Positions 1 to 12,700 of a DNA stretch of 64,000 bases are shown here, one piece after another; the stretch's first letter is position 1; every line of letters begins with the position of its first letter. The DNA is from Dermacentor variabilis (Eukaryota; Arthropoda; Arachnida; Ixodida; Ixodidae): the NCBI RefSeq assembly GCF_050947875.1, contig NC_134569.1:16823631-16887630 (forward strand). Direction: 5' to 3'. Position numbers and translations under genes: made by a program. The notes below the pieces were generated by a model. It saw nothing but the letters and a program-made list of their open reading frames with translations. It had not been told where the DNA came from and did no database searches.

Positions 1-2689
1 AAGCCTCTGCAGACCCCACGTGTCGTTGTGACAGTGACATAGTGACCCTATGTGTGGGTTAAGTGTAATCGGTTCTCTGTGTATCAGTTAATTTTTTTCG
101 CATTCACCTATATCGAGTGTAGCAGGCTATAATAGGCGTGTCGCCAGGCAAGGCTCTCGAGTTTTCGTTAGAGCCGCCCCCGCTCGCTTTCTCTGTCTCA
201 CTCCCATCGACGCTCTTTCATCACGCGCAAGTCTGCGAGTGGAACATACAGGCTCTGCGCGCCAGAAAAGAACAATGCGCTCATTTGCCGCCTTTGCAAT
301 GAAAGGAGGCAAAGTGCACGGGCCGCATCGCCCACCGGGGAAGAGCGCGCGTGCGTGCACCGCGCCGCAACACTCATCAATGCGTTGCACAACCGTTGGA
401 GACGGCCTATAGAAGGCAGCAATTAGGCGCACGTCGGGAGCACGCTCGGCAGGCGGAGCCCATCACGACGCCGATGGCCGCTTTTGACCGGCGGACACCC
501 GCTATGCAAGCGGCGATAAGCTGCGCCCGTATAAAAGCGTAGGCAGCCTGCCCTATATATATATATATATATATATATACGCACAAGCAGTGTTGCTTCT
601 CTACCGCACTCGGAACGTTTCTCATTTATTCAGCGATTCTATGAACACTTTGTGGGCCGGCTATGGGGTTTCCACGCGGTGACGGCTATGGGCTGCGTCG
701 TTTTGCGTTCACATGCATGGAAGCAAACAAGCTATACGCATTTGCGCATAACTTCTTATTGCGACGGTGCATCTACTTCTCCACTTCACGCACGCGCGCA
801 TTGGCGAGAACGATCCGTAGACTTCGAGAAAAAACGCGGCCGCGCCCATTTTGAGCGTGCTATCGTAACTGTAGCCCGAATGAATCCCAACGAGGACGTG
901 TAGAAGCTTCGGACGCCTTGTCATTGCGTGGTTTGCGAGGTCGTCGCTATACAGCGTCTGTAAACATGCGTACACGCTTGTTGTGCCGCGTCTTACTAGT
1001 GTTAAGTAAGTCCACCCTTAAAACATGTATGACCGACCGACGGCATGCTTGTATCCGTATTCGTATAAGTTTGTTACCAAGGCGTGACAGACCGCTTTAA
1101 GGAATTCGGCTTGTGTGTAGAGAATGGCCAGTCCAGTTCCCGCACGTTATTTGATATGAACCAGGGCAGATGAAGGCCCGTACACAGGGAACGGAGAAGT
1201 GGGCGTGATAAACGTTGCACTAACAATTGAAATCAATAATGCAGAAAAGCACAGAAAGAGGGGCCGGACACCGAATGATGCAATGGCTAGTTTATCCTAC
1301 CATGTGTCAGGTGAAGTGACCACGTAATTGCAATTCGACGGACGGGTCACTCAATCGCGCGTACGCGATGAAACAACTCGTGATTCGCCAAGCAGGCACC
1401 TTTTACGGCACTTTTCCAGATGACGAAAGCGTACTATACAAAGTACACACTCCAGCAAATCTTCGAATGTGTTACATGAAAGTTGCCGCCAACCGGGCTC
1501 GTCGGGGCTCGTGACTATAGGCGTCCGTGTATGCGCAACGCCACTCTGCGTTTTTGGCGTATACTGTGGCAGCGCGTGAGAACGTCCCTGGACGCTGAGA
1601 TTTTTGTGCGAGTTAAACAGAATCGCGAGTAGGTATGACTAATCCGAGGGCACTCCAATGTATACGGCACCTCTCATAGATCGGAGCTGCACATGGGGGT
1701 GACATATAACGCTACTAATATTCGGCGTCCACAAAAGTTATTGCTTCTTCACGCCCATTGGCTGGCGGGCAAAGTGTGAAGAGTTCTACAGCGGAGCTGT
1801 TAATGGTTAGTTCCCCCAGGATCGTGTCCGTGTGTAGCCACAAAACTTCCCATGCGGGGGCTGATCCTGGAGATAGTGCAATGCCGGGCAGACACACGGC
1901 AGGGTGCAGTTCGCCATTGAGGGGACCACATACACAGCTTCGCTGGTCATCCTTCTTCACAGATTGGAAGGCTACTGAGTTTTTCTGTATCGGTTTAAAC
2001 GTTAGCATGCAAATTAATCAGGTGGCCGTGCAGAGGTGCTGGTACAGTAAAGTCCACTCTTGAAGCGAGTACTTAACTGGCAATAAACCTAATTGTAGCG
2101 TTTGTTCAACCTTGCTCCATGGAACGAAGTGCCTGTTAAGTGCATGCCTATAATGAGTTGTACGCAATCGTTCGAAGGTAAGGTACAGCGAAGCCAAGAA
2201 GACCCTGAGGGGACTCAAGTGAGCCTCCTAGTAGGGAGGCGAAAGGCGTCTTGTCGTCGGTGCAAGCCGAACCCGCAGCCTCCGCATGGCGCGTGCCACG
2301 ACGCGTGCTCATTGAGCTACGGCGGCGGCTTTGTGTGCACCCTGAACGTTCTTGGCTGTTTGTGCGTATATACTCGACCTAGGCTGTCCGTGAGCGCCAT
2401 TCACAATCATGGCGTTTGTGCTGGCGCATCCTTTCAATCGCAGGTGTCATATAGTATGCGGTCTTTATAGCAGCAGGCAAATGGCCAACAAACCGTTGCA
2501 TGCTACCTAAGGCATCAAAGCTGCCAGATTCGAGACCTTCGCTATGCAGTGCACGAGAAGAATCGGGGGAACCGAGGGGTTTGATTTCTATTAGTAACAA
2601 CCGTATGAAGCCAGCAGACAATGTAGCGAAGTGAATCATTAGGGAAACCAACCGTTCGTCATGTCATATATAGGGTATTCATTCTTAGG
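1..2689. other. No recognisable gene; intergenic
   Basis: Open frames here are all short (about 120 codons or less), overlap on both strands and show no family signature. A TATA-like TATAAAA lies near 529-535, just before a (TA)n run at 554-579, but nothing downstream looks like a first exon. I see only intergenic or old repeat-derived sequence. Confidence 0.6.
554..579. repeat. (TA)13 microsatellite
   Basis: Uninterrupted TA dinucleotide run read directly from the sequence, just downstream of a TATAAAA motif near 529. Confidence 0.95.
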
Positions 2690-3385
2690 TTTTCAAAAAA
2701 AAGTTTAATAATGGCCTGTTGCAGCTAACATAATTATACACCTTGAGCTGGATTGTTCAGAGAGGCGGACATTGCGTAAAAAAATGAAAGCACATATTCA
2801 TCTCATTAACAGCAGCTCAGTAATTAACTTCATAATTATTTACCGTTACTGTGCAGATATATAAATATGCACAGCATCATATGTACATACCAGCCCAAAT
2901 GCGTGCTCTTCTGCACATATCAGAATTTAAGAATTCTAGCCGATGAGTTGGCAAGGCGCATCGCACTTGGAATGAATTTCCAGAGTGACGCAAGTTTGGA
3001 GATATACGCCATCAAACTCGCCGTGAAAATGCACTGTTCCACTTGCTTTTTTAACAAAACGCTCCTTCATGCGCTGACGCCCAATAGTAACTGGAACGCT
3101 CATGTATTTCGTCCCCCACTTTGGGAAATAATGTCCCGAAGTTGGTGTCATCCTGGAAATTCATTTCAAGTGCATACGCCCTGCAAGCTCAACGGCTAGA
3201 ACTCGTAAATTGCAAAATATGTGCCATAAAGTAATTGAAGAATAAGTTAATTGGTGCATCGTTGTTAATTAGTTGAATATGAGCTTTAATTTCTCGTGCT
3301 GGTAATGTCCGCCTCTTCGAATAATCCAGATCAAGGACAAAAATTATGCCATCTGCCGCAGGTGAATTTTTGAAATCCCGGAAAA
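2690..3385. mobile_element. Foldback/MITE-like element with about 60-bp inverted ends
   Basis: The segment 2741-2773 and the reverse complement of 3304-3336 agree at about 29 of 33 positions, sharing the core GAGGCGGACATT. Weaker similarity continues outward to about 2714 and 3365, giving inverted ends of roughly 60 bp around about 530 bp of unique sequence. Overlapping ORFs of 110 codons (plus, 2867-3199) and 71 codons (minus, 2936-3151) fill the centre but match no transposase I know. Target-site duplication was not resolved. The structure fits a non-autonomous DNA element. Confidence 0.55.
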
Positions 3386-4527
3386 CTTAACATTGATCAA
3401 CCCGCATATCCACTGTCGTCGATTACAGGAAACTTAACTGGGTTTTCAGTGAAGCACTAAAGCATACTGTATATATACGCGTACGTTTGCGGAACAGAAC
3501 GACGCCATCATCACGGATCGCGGCGCTTGTTCCGAAATACGTTTAATTTCATTATTCGGTATATAACGGACAGCATATTGGCAGGCGTGGCTCCCCCCGA
3601 CAAGCCTTAGTTCAATTTCTCACGAGTTGTGGCGGTGCTTAAGTGCGACAACCACGAGCGCACTTTGCCTGCGATGCAAATGAACCGCCCAACGTCGAGG
3701 ATTCACATTTCATCCGCTGGCTCTCCCCGAGATAACAAAATCTGCTGCGCCATGGCAGCAAAGACCGCAATTCAATGGTCTGCGACTTTTTCGCGGCCTG
3801 AATAGGGTATACCACTGAGAGCACAATACATTCCTCGAAAGCTCATCGGTATGCTGGTTTGCGCAGCTCAGCGAATATATCCTGATTTGAAAAACATCCC
3901 GAGTACAGTTCAACAACATAAAAAGCGTTTTAAATGCGCATATTACGCATGCAGACCGTAGCATGCCGTAGTGAGAAGGTTACTGCAGGAAGATGAAAAG
4001 AGAATTTAAGGAAAAAAGAAGATCAATAAAAGGTCGCATGCTTCGTGCTCTTGTCGCCATTTCCTTGGTCTCTATTTCTTATGCTATCTTCGCTCGCTTC
4101 ATTTTACCATTATGAAACAGGAATCTCCCGGTCTGCAAACGCATAACGAAAATCCTCTTGCAAATAGCATACGGAAAACCAGGCATACATAAAAAAAAGA
4201 AAAAGAATAATTTAGGGCTACTTGATTCCTAACCCACACTAGGTTACTGCAGACGCTGCGGTCGCTGAGTGCTATATAAGAACAGTAAAAGTAGTTACAA
4301 ATAGCTTTACAAGGATATGGCACTGAAATGGCGTATTACTAATCGAAAAAAAAAAGAGTACATTTGAAGAGTATGTACCAGAAAGCAAGAAAATATATAG
4401 CGTTGGAGAAATGAGACAGCGCCACCAGCTGCCACAGCATGTAAACCTTCGGAGGCTCTCGCGCGACATCACGTGCGTTTCAAAGGGCTACCTTTGTCGA
4501 CGAACGCGCCCGTTCCGAGGATAACAT

Positions 4528-4594
<67 letters not shown>

Positions 4595-5069
4595 GAAGGA
4601 AGCTGTTCGCTTGAAAACGACCGGAAGAGTGTAAGAAATCAATTAGGTTTATCAATGATGCGTTCGAATGCTTAGATTAGCTGTAGTGAGGACATTTATG
4701 TAGCGTTAGTTGTTCCGTTGCGTGAGTCCGTCGAGAACAACGCCGTCAACCGGCACGTATTACTTTATATGTGCGTGATGCACTGTGTCGAGCCCAGTCG
4801 GGCTTTGACGGGGTTTCCGTGAAACGGTACTCTGTGGGAAATCTCAGGAAACACTGCTTCTGCGATAAAAATGCGATGCAGTGAATCAAACTGAACGCTG
4901 CTCAATGCAGCATTCCGAGTCGGAATAGTTTTGGCTTTGTAGTGAATCTATTTTCTTCATCTATAAGCTGTCTGATGGAGTTGTTTCCACGTAACATATG
5001 TGCGTATGATCAGCTTTAACATTGTATGAGGATTCACCGCTATACATATACCAAGAAATAAATAAATAT
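3386..5069. other. No recognisable gene; intergenic
   Basis: No coherent coding signal on either strand. The stretch is AT-rich and holds one GAAA microsatellite at 4529-4601. Confidence 0.6.
4529..4601. repeat. (GAAA)n microsatellite
   Basis: About sixteen tandem AAAG/GAAA units, degenerating to GGAA at the right end. Confidence 0.95.
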
Positions 5070-5080
5070 TCTACGCTTCG
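5070..5080. repeat. Target-site duplication, left copy (LINE)
   Basis: TCTACGCTTCG, identical to 9751-9761 immediately after the LINE 3' end. Confidence 0.85.
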
Positions 5081-5187
5081 GGGAGGAAGAAGAGAGAGAC
5101 AGCGGTGAGCGGACGCATCCCACGTCACCTCTGTGTTTATCGAGTGATTCTGGGCGGAAAATCACCAAATTCATCGGAAAAACCACC

Positions 5188-7111
5188 ATGGATCGACGCA
5201 GCAAGTCAGCGCGATCGTCCTCACACCTATTTCAGGTAGAAGGACCGTATTTTGACCACATTACGCCTGCACGACAGCCGTCGGCGGCTTCGCCGCACCT
5301 CTGGCGACGTGGCTTCCCGCGAGCTTAGCGGGCAGGAATTTTAGCAAGATGGAAGTATCGGTGGAAGGAGAAGACGTTACACAAGAATACTACGAGGATA
5401 GCACAGGCTGGCGTCCGGTTATACGAAGTAAACCCGAGGAATCAACGCCACAGCTACAACACGTGCCACCCCAGTCGACGGCAGAAGGCAAGAAACAGAT
5501 TGAGCGACGTTTACGACAGATCACCAAGGCGAGCAGAATGCCGTATCTAGGCAAGGAGGAATACAAAATAATAGTAAGACCAAGAGGGGGTTTTCGAGTC
5601 TCCGACTACACGAGCACCCACATTGTCCAAAGCATCGTCCAAGCGACGAGCATACCCGAGGAGGCACAAGAGCAAGACACGATATGTATCAACCGTCAAC
5701 AGAACATAATAGTGATCAGTACTCCCAAGAAGAACACGCCGCCAAGTACAAGAAGATCCTCTGCATAAGGACGAATACACAGGAATATGAAGCCGGCACT
5801 TACGAAGCCTCCCCGGACAATACATCCAAAGGAGAGATCCGTGGTATAGGACTGGAAGACAGCGCACAAGATATTGTGAGAAAAGTAATCACTTCAAGAA
5901 ATCCTGCAGCAATCGCCGCCAAGCGAATAGGCAACACAACAAACGTGATTGTACTGTTCGTCGGATCCAAAGTCCCAAGCTACGTGAGATACGGCGCGGC
6001 CTTGTTGTGGTGTACGCTATACAAGAAACAACTGGACATGTGCTACCAATGTGGACAATGAAGACACAGAGCGGACGTGTGTCCTATCCCCGGCGACAAG
6101 ATTTGCCGAAGATGCAGGTTGGCGGACTCTCCTGAAAACCATGAATGCAAGGCTAAGTGTCAGCTTACATGGTTCGCCCTACAGCTGATCGAGAATGCAA
6201 GACAAGATACAAGATCATATTCGTGGTGAAGAAACGTCACTGGGAAAGAATTAAACAAGAAAGAGACAAAGAAGTAGAAAGCTACACGACGCAATATGAG
6301 CCGTAAGGCCTAAGCATCCTGAAGAATCGGCCGGAACCACCTTCGAAACCTTCGAAAGAAGGGCGTAGCAGATCCAGGTCCAGGAGCAGAGTCAGGTAGA
6401 GGCCCAGAACCAGGTCGAGCAGATCCAGGTCCAGGAGCAGAGCCAGGTCCAAGGCCAAGGCCAAGGAACCCGTAGTTCTGAAGGCACCACGGCAACACCA
6501 ATGGTAAGCTGGGCAAGCGAGGTCAAGAGGAAGCGCGCGGAGGCGGAGGCTGTAGCTAATCATAAAAGAGAGGAAGAGTTGGTACAGCTAAAACAAGTCG
6601 TTGCAGCAATGAAACAACGAATGGTAGTATTGAGTGAGGAAAGTACGAGATTAAAGGAAGAAGTTCATAAACACCCAGTTGAAGAACGAAAACAGAGCGA
6701 AGATGGAGAGCAAGAATGTGAACATTGAAGAAAACAGCGGTACTCCTCAACTTCAACGCAATTCTGCAGATATTATTGGGGACAACGGGAGCAAACCCAA
6801 GAAAACTAAAACCGCAAGCATAAGAAGAACGTCTAGAAGAATTTGAACCCAGACTTGAGAAAAAGATAGAAGAGCGCATGAGCCAGATGGAAGAATCGAT
6901 TAAGGCGGCCATGGTCAGCATAGTCGCGCAGAAACTACAACCCGTGCAGAAATATCTTGAGAATATAAGCGCAAGAGTAACGAGGTTAGAAGAAAGAATG
7001 GACGCTGTAGCCCCTGCAAAGGAAATAGAAACAGGCCAGGCAACTCCTAAGTCTTCCTTACTCCTCAAGCCGTCGATACTAGACCCGATGGCCTTTAAGA
7101 TCACAGCATAA
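5188..7111 (+). pseudogene. LINE ORF1 (gag-like nucleic-acid-binding protein), broken
   Basis: Several overlapping frames together make one ORF1. A first ATG at 5188 runs into a stop near 5326; translation resumes at 5349 (139 codons) and shifts frame at about 5690. It then gives a CCHC zinc knuckle starting CYQCGQ at about 6043-6060, interrupted by a TGA, and a second knuckle-like C-x2-C run (CRRCR) at about 6105-6160. An Arg/Ser-rich stretch follows (6360-6460). Two charged, probably coiled-coil segments lie at 6501-6725 and 6878-7111. ORF1 proteins of I- and Jockey-type LINEs bind element RNA. Stops and frameshifts make this copy non-functional. Confidence 0.7.
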
Positions 7112-7990
7112 TCCTGGCCAGGCAAAGAAAAAGTAGATATATCATATGACAATGGAATTGCAGAAGTTACCGAAACAAAAAGACGAATCTGTATCAATAC
7201 CTAAAAACGAAAGAGAAGCCAGACGTAATGATTCTACAAGAAACGAATGGTCTCGCCAGAATATCAAGTTACCAACCCATAGGCAATGCCGTATATATAT
7301 AGGAGAAACCAAGGCCCTTACCACCCTAGTCAGAAGAGACCATACGGTTGTACAACATGATACACGAGTCACAGACATAGACAACATACTAATTGAAATT
7401 ATACCATCAAGGAAGAAAAATAATAGTATATTTATTCTTAACATTCACAGCAGTCCAAAGTTCAAGAGACACAGATTCTCAACACTATTCAAACGCACGC
7501 TCAGCATAGCAGGTGACCGGAAAGTGATAATAGGGGGAGACTTTAACGCCGTCCGCACCACGTGGGGGTACAAGTACGCCCACACCAGAGGGAAAAATTT
7601 ATGGCTCGACTCCCAACAGGAAGGTCTAACCCTTGTCACGGACCCAACAACGACCACAAGGCAAGGCAACAGCGTCCGTGACGACTCCACACCAGACCTC
7701 ACCTTCGCTAACAATATACAAACAATACACAGGAAGACCTGGGGAGCGACCACTCCTTAATCGAAATCAATGGAGGCGCCGACAAACGTAGCGGTAGTCA
7801 ACTAAAATTAGTTGATTGGGTGAAATTCAGGAAAATAAGGGAAGAGAGGTACATAGAAACAATTACATACATTGATCAGTGGACAGCCAACTTAAAGGAA
7901 GACATCTCCAAATTAACGCAGGTGACCCCGCAAGAGGATACGCTAGAAGCGATAGACAGCAGGCTCTCGCACATGTGGCAGGCTAAACAA
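7086..7990 (+). pseudogene. LINE APE-type endonuclease domain, frameshifted
   Basis: Hallmarks of an apurinic/apyrimidinic-type endonuclease that nicks target DNA for LINE integration are readable. LQETNG lies near 7230 (catalytic Glu region), IGGDFNAV near 7530, a WGY..GKNLW segment follows, and STPDLTF lies near 7690. The expected final GSDHSLIEI is present at about 7744-7770 but in another frame, so a frameshift separates it. The frame continues with a short helical linker to about 7990, where the SINE and a Penelope-like fragment interrupt the element. No reverse transcriptase follows. Confidence 0.75.
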
Positions 7991-8025
7991 TGGCTGCAGA
8001 AATGATGTAAAACGCAGAAACATAA

Positions 8026-8262
8026 AAAAAAATTATGGGGTTTTGACGTTCCAAAACCACTTTCTGATTATGAGGCGCGCCGTAGTGTGGCACTCCGGAA
8101 ATTTTGACCACCTGGGGTTCTCTAACGTGCACCTAAATCTAAGTACACGGGTGTTTTCGCATTTCGCCTCCATCGAAATGTGGCCGCCGTGGCCGGTATC
8201 CGATCCCGCGACATCGTGCTCAGAAGCCCAACACCATAGCCACTGAGCAACCACGGCGGGTA
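8026..8262 (-). mobile_element. tRNA-derived SINE (Ruka-like) inserted in the LINE
   Basis: Minus-oriented copy of the SINE also present at 28425-28664. Read on the minus strand it starts with a tRNA-like head with a GGATCGGAT B-box variant. The body contains CCCCAGGTGGTCAAAATTTC and it ends in an A/T-rich tail. It is flanked by an exact 11-bp duplication CAGAAACATAA at 8015-8025 and 8263-8273, so it inserted after the LINE did. The Ruka name is from memory of tick SINEs; the structure is seen directly. Confidence 0.85.
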
Positions 8263-8324
8263 CAGAAACATAACAAGAGATTAAGGAAGAAGATAACCTT
8301 GCTAAGACACTGTTGAGGCATGGG

Positions 8325-8840
8325 CAAGTTGGTGTGACATTCTTTTACAACAGCGCAAAGGACTAGGATGAGACGAGTGCACATATACGGCGCTTAACTT
8401 ACAACTGGTTTTATTGAGGCGACTTCCACTGCTTAAATGCGGTGGCAACCAATGTCAAATGAAAATACACAAAGACGCACAAAATTGGCCGCAATGGCAG
8501 TACCTGAGCACGGGGCTACAGTGAAACATGAAAAGCTGTGCACGTGTTTCCAGTTTATCTTCAAGAAAACGCAGTTCTTTTTCTGACAGAGCTATTGAGG
8601 CTGCGCTTGCGCACTTGCCTTTGAATTTGTGGATTTCATGGGCTTCAATAATCTCTCTAGTGATTTTTGTGCGATTATCTAGAGGAGCTAATGGAAGCGC
8701 AACGTATAGCACAATACGAACGCCTCTCCAAGGCGACGGTGAAGAACTACGGAAGAAACAAGGACGCGGTCTTTGTAGACGCTGCACGTAGACGATGCAC
8801 GAAGGGGACTGACACTTAGGCATCCGTGCCTTTTTGTCAG
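8325..8840 (-). mobile_element. Penelope-like retroelement 3' fragment
   Basis: On the minus strand a 122-codon frame (8823-8455) contains DNRTKITREIIEAHEI followed by a SLALTEKEL-like segment, here SIALSEKELRFLEDK. To me this resembles the C-terminal tail after the GIY-YIG endonuclease of Penelope-like elements in arachnids. An AATAAA lies downstream on the same strand, near 8410. The reverse transcriptase and GIY-YIG core are absent. It sits inside the LINE where the RT should be, so insertion or deletion here removed the RT. Family assignment is from memory and moderate. Confidence 0.5.
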
Positions 8841-8952
8841 CCTCTTTGGCAGATATTCTTTGTGTTTTTTTCTGTCAAATGAACTTTTTCACAAACGCAG
8901 CTTTGTCGCAGCAGTACTTAAACACAACAGACAATGCTGCAGAAGCTTGACT

Positions 8953-9705
8953 ATGAACACTACACGCATCGAAACGGCGGAGGAAGCGCCTATAGCGTTA
9001 GCTATAGCGCAAACCAACGCATACTATATAATCAGTGATTCCCAGGCGGCACTGCGCAACTTCGCGAACGGTCGGATCTCAGCTGAGGCGCTAAACATAT
9101 TCAGAAAAAGCAAAACAACAAGGGAAGACAGACGCGTCCAAATCCTATGGACACCAGCCCACACCCCCGACTCAACGGGAGAGGACAACCCTAACGCGGC
9201 GGCACACAACGTAGCTCGAGGACTCACTTTCCGAGCTGCGACGAACGTAGAGCCCTCGACAGGGCCCTCTGAATTACGGGAATGAGAAGACAGAATGACC
9301 AGGTTCAACGACCTCATCGACCATTACAAGTTGCAAAGATGCTCTTATCCACCACCCCATAATACAACTCAGTAGATCGCAAGCTGTCCAGTGGCGACAA
9401 GTACAAACCGAATCATACAAGACTCCAATACTAATGCACGCTATTTATTCAGACATATACACAACTGATAGATGCTAAGTATGTGACACCAGAGCCACGC
9501 TAGAACAACACATGCTATGGGAATACCAGGGACTAATACAGGACAGTGCGAGCGCAGCCTCCGTCGACAGCCTCCGCGCGCGATGGCGGGCCGCGCTGCT
9601 CAGCTCGAACCTAGAAGACCAACTCTGGGCAGTCCAGCGGGCCAAGGAAGCCGCCGGGAGGCAAGAACTCTTGGCCGTGACCTCGGCGGTTGCCCCAGCC
9701 CACTA
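8953..9705 (+). pseudogene. LINE RNase H domain and C-terminal region, frameshifted
   Basis: The frame 8953-9285 shows RNase H features: an acidic ETAEEAPIALAIA helix, ISDSQAALRNF with its catalytic Asp, then ILWTPAHTPDS and an AAHNVARGLTFRA helix. After a frameshift and stops, a second frame (9512-9706) contains SVDSLRARWRAALLSSNLED and ends at a stop just before the 3' untranslated region. A degenerate zinc-finger-like segment (CDTRATLEQHMLWE) lies near 9480-9525, with a Tyr codon where the last Cys would be expected. This is the 3' part of the LINE that starts at 5081. Confidence 0.7.
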
Positions 9706-9750
9706 ACTCGCCGGACTCGTTTTGATTCGAAATAAAGTTTTCTCGCTCAC

Positions 9751-9761
9751 TCTACGCTTCG
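9751..9761. repeat. Target-site duplication, right copy (LINE)
   Basis: TCTACGCTTCG, identical to 5070-5080. It fixes both ends of the LINE and shows the 5' end was not truncated. Confidence 0.85.
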
Positions 9762-12700
9762 ACCGTTGCACTTATTCTTCGCCACCCTCTTAGGCTAACC
9801 TCGTACTTTTTGCCACCAAACTCCACATTTACTGTCTGCCTTCCAGCGTCTCTCTGTACAGAAAAACAAGCTATATTCCCTGCTGGACCATCTCTTCATT
9901 GCCCGCTAGCTTTTCCTGTACGCACTGGCATTTGACCCTATATTCGCCGGTCACTATATAGATTCATCTGACCACCCTCAGTTCAGCTTTCTTTACATCT
10001 TTCGAACATTATTATTTTTTATGAGATGAACTGATTGACTGACTGATCGACTTTTGCGCCTCAAGTCAGCAATGCGGCAGTTACCTTCGGAACCTAAACC
10101 AGTGACTCATCAGAAGAGCGCCACCAAAGCGGCTGTAAGATGGGCTGAACTCTGGCTAAACCCATTATGTAATTATCTCTACTATCGCAAGTTGGATTCA
10201 AAACATCCCAGCATGCACTTTAAATAGAGGAATCCGAACGTTTCGTTACCAGAGCAAAAGGAAAAAGCCTGTCAGTTTGAACTTGACTAGGACGAGAGAG
10301 AAATCGAGGTGCAACGTCGCACTGAGGTCAGGTCGCTCGGAGACAGAGGGTCGCTGCCACTCGTTCGCCGACTCACGTCCGAAGCGACAGCCAGGTCACC
10401 ACCCCTTCGCTTCGGTGCGATAGAGCAGGGCGCGCGGGCAGTCCGGAACAAAAACACTCGGCTCGAGTGCGCGCTGTCGTATCGCAGCCCCCGTTGAGCT
10501 GACATCAGCATCACAATGCCCAATTAGGCGCATCGAGGAAGGGCCCGTATTGTATCGCATCCAAGATTAACGACGACGCGCGGGCGCGCTTTCTCGCATA
10601 GTCGCCGGTTGGTAATCAGCTCGGTCCGACGAAAAGAGCGCGCGCGAGCAACTTGCATGGACCGGCCCGTTTTGCAGCGGCATTTTAGAGTCTCCGTCAC
10701 GAGGCCCTGAATGTTGGCCGCGGCCGGGTCATTGAGCGAAGTTCCCATTGTCTTCCCAGCGGCCGCGCTGGTGCACGAGTTATACAGCCATCGGCTGTAA
10801 TGCGTGCCGGGCAGCGAATGAGCGCGTAGCCATGTATACACATGCCACTCGCGGGTGAGCAGGGTCGGGAGCAACGAATTCGGAACACCGAGGGCACGTG
10901 CTCATGCCGCAGTGACTTATAGCGAGCGAAGCTTTTCGGCGCCGGCGGTGCATGCCGGTGTGGCGCAGTTTCCTTTGGGTATCGACCGTTCGCGGCGACC
11001 TCGAAAGGGCTGATTTCGCTCCTCTCGCACCTTCGCACGGATGGGGGGTCACTGGCCACGCGCCTTTGGGCCGTGCATGCAACGGCGAAGCGCGGGGTCA
11101 ATACAGGCAGAAGAGAAACCTATGCGCTGTCAAGGTCAGTGGGACTCGGCTCGGAGCTGTTCCATGAGTCGCGGCATCTCCTACGAAGCATCGATCAGCG
11201 ACGGCTTCATATGGGAGTGCACGACGTTCAATTCTCGACGGTCCGTGACGGAGGGAAGCGCTCTTCACCACTGCTCTGGTTGCAGAGAGAAACACTCTTA
11301 CCGCTGCGAGTTCGCCATTTCAGGTTGCTTCTTCATTTTTGAATTCGTGCGAACAGAAGGCCCGATCTTGGTTCTGTCGGTATACTCTTTGCGGGAGTTA
11401 CATCCGCTGCTTTACTTTTGAGAGAGTATAGGCTCGGCCGCTAAGCATTCGGATGTGTGGCTAAGGCGTGAGGTTTTTCGCGAGTGCAGAGTAGAAAGTG
11501 CCCAGTTGCAGCTTCGCCTCTGGGTTTTCTGAGACGCGACGGATGCGGCGAGAGCCCTGCTTTCGTGGGGTTTTGTTCGCGCATTGTGAGGGGGCTCGAT
11601 CGATCGTGTAGGACAGGGCGGTAGGCTTTGCATGAACTGCAACGTGTGAGCTGAAGTATAGCTTCATTGTTCCCAATTCGCGTGTGCCTCAAACAGAAGA
11701 GAACTACGTTACACCTGCTCCATTTGGGTCAGCATTGCGTCAGCCCTGGTGATGACGAGTTCTCTCGTCGAAACGTTGGCTCTGGGCTAAAGCTTAAGCT
11801 CCTTGTCCTCCTGTACTGTTCAACCATATCGGCTTCATACCGTTTCGTAGAAGCAGCTTAGGCTTCATGCGAACGCAAATTATTATCTGCGGGACGGCAA
11901 ACCAAGGCAATGAACGGTAGAAGGGTTTAGGAGTAATATGGACTCACCCGACGAGGTTGGCGCCCGTCGTGATGCATTGCCCGAGTCGAATTGACACTAG
12001 GCGTCCGTCTGCTTAAACAGTAGCTATGCTCAAATATAGAAGCCATATATAGAAGCTGTGTAATCTTACGTAATAAACGTCCGTCACAGATGCAACATTA
12101 CGAGATGTTGCATTCTGCGTCGAAGGCTCACGGACAAAATCCCCTCTGAAAATCCGTACAAAAAGCTAAATTCAGCTTCTAAACGACGGTAATACATACC
12201 GAAAGCGAAGCAAAAGAAAAAGACGTAGCGAACGATTCATAAGTCAACGTATAACGTAAGTTTAATCGAGTGCATCATAATTGCAGTACTTATATCACAC
12301 ACCATTGCGGTGCGCAAATTCGTCTGGCAGCCCTATTCCGACGCGCTGTACGTATGACCGAGAAACTGCGCTTCTAAGTCTGCGTTCAGTACACTGCTGT
12401 GCCTGTTCTTCGTCTTCTTTGACGAGGCCATCACGTCTTGCAGCGTTAACCTCTTTTTTATAGCAACCAAATTACTGTTACTTTCAATGAACCTCCATAG
12501 CACCGCGAGGAGACGCGCACGGAGGCTTATTCAGGACTGGTTATGACATGCGTCTCGGCGGCGGCTACCTGCCAGGAGATAAGGGAGTTTCGCTCGAAGT
12601 GTAGTCGTGCGCAATGTTTTTAGCTCCTGGGCGGAGCCAGTGCGGCCCTGAAGGAGGCAAAGCTAGCCGATGCCCAGAACGCGCTCGGGGAAAGCACAGC

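Larger units (their letters stand above)
5081..9750 (+). mobile_element. Non-LTR retrotransposon (LINE with ORF1, APE endonuclease and RNase H), internally deleted
   Basis: The element is bounded by an exact 11-bp direct repeat, TCTACGCTTCG, at 5070-5080 and 9751-9761, the expected product of target-primed reverse transcription. In order it has a 5' leader (5081-5187), a broken ORF1 with zinc knuckles and coiled coils (5188-7111), an APE-type endonuclease (about 7086-7990), an RNase H domain (about 8953-9285) and a C-terminal region ending near 9705. The 3' end carries AATAAA at 9730-9735. The whole reverse transcriptase expected between endonuclease and RNase H is missing. A SINE (8026-8262) and a Penelope-like fragment (about 8325-8840) occupy that interval. 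Domain content suggests the I superfamily or a relative; frames are broken throughout, so it is dead. Confidence 0.85.

Noticed and set aside
6556..7197. 213-codon minus-strand open frame
   Set aside because: Antisense of LINE ORF1/coiled-coil sequence. The sense strand carries the recognisable domains.
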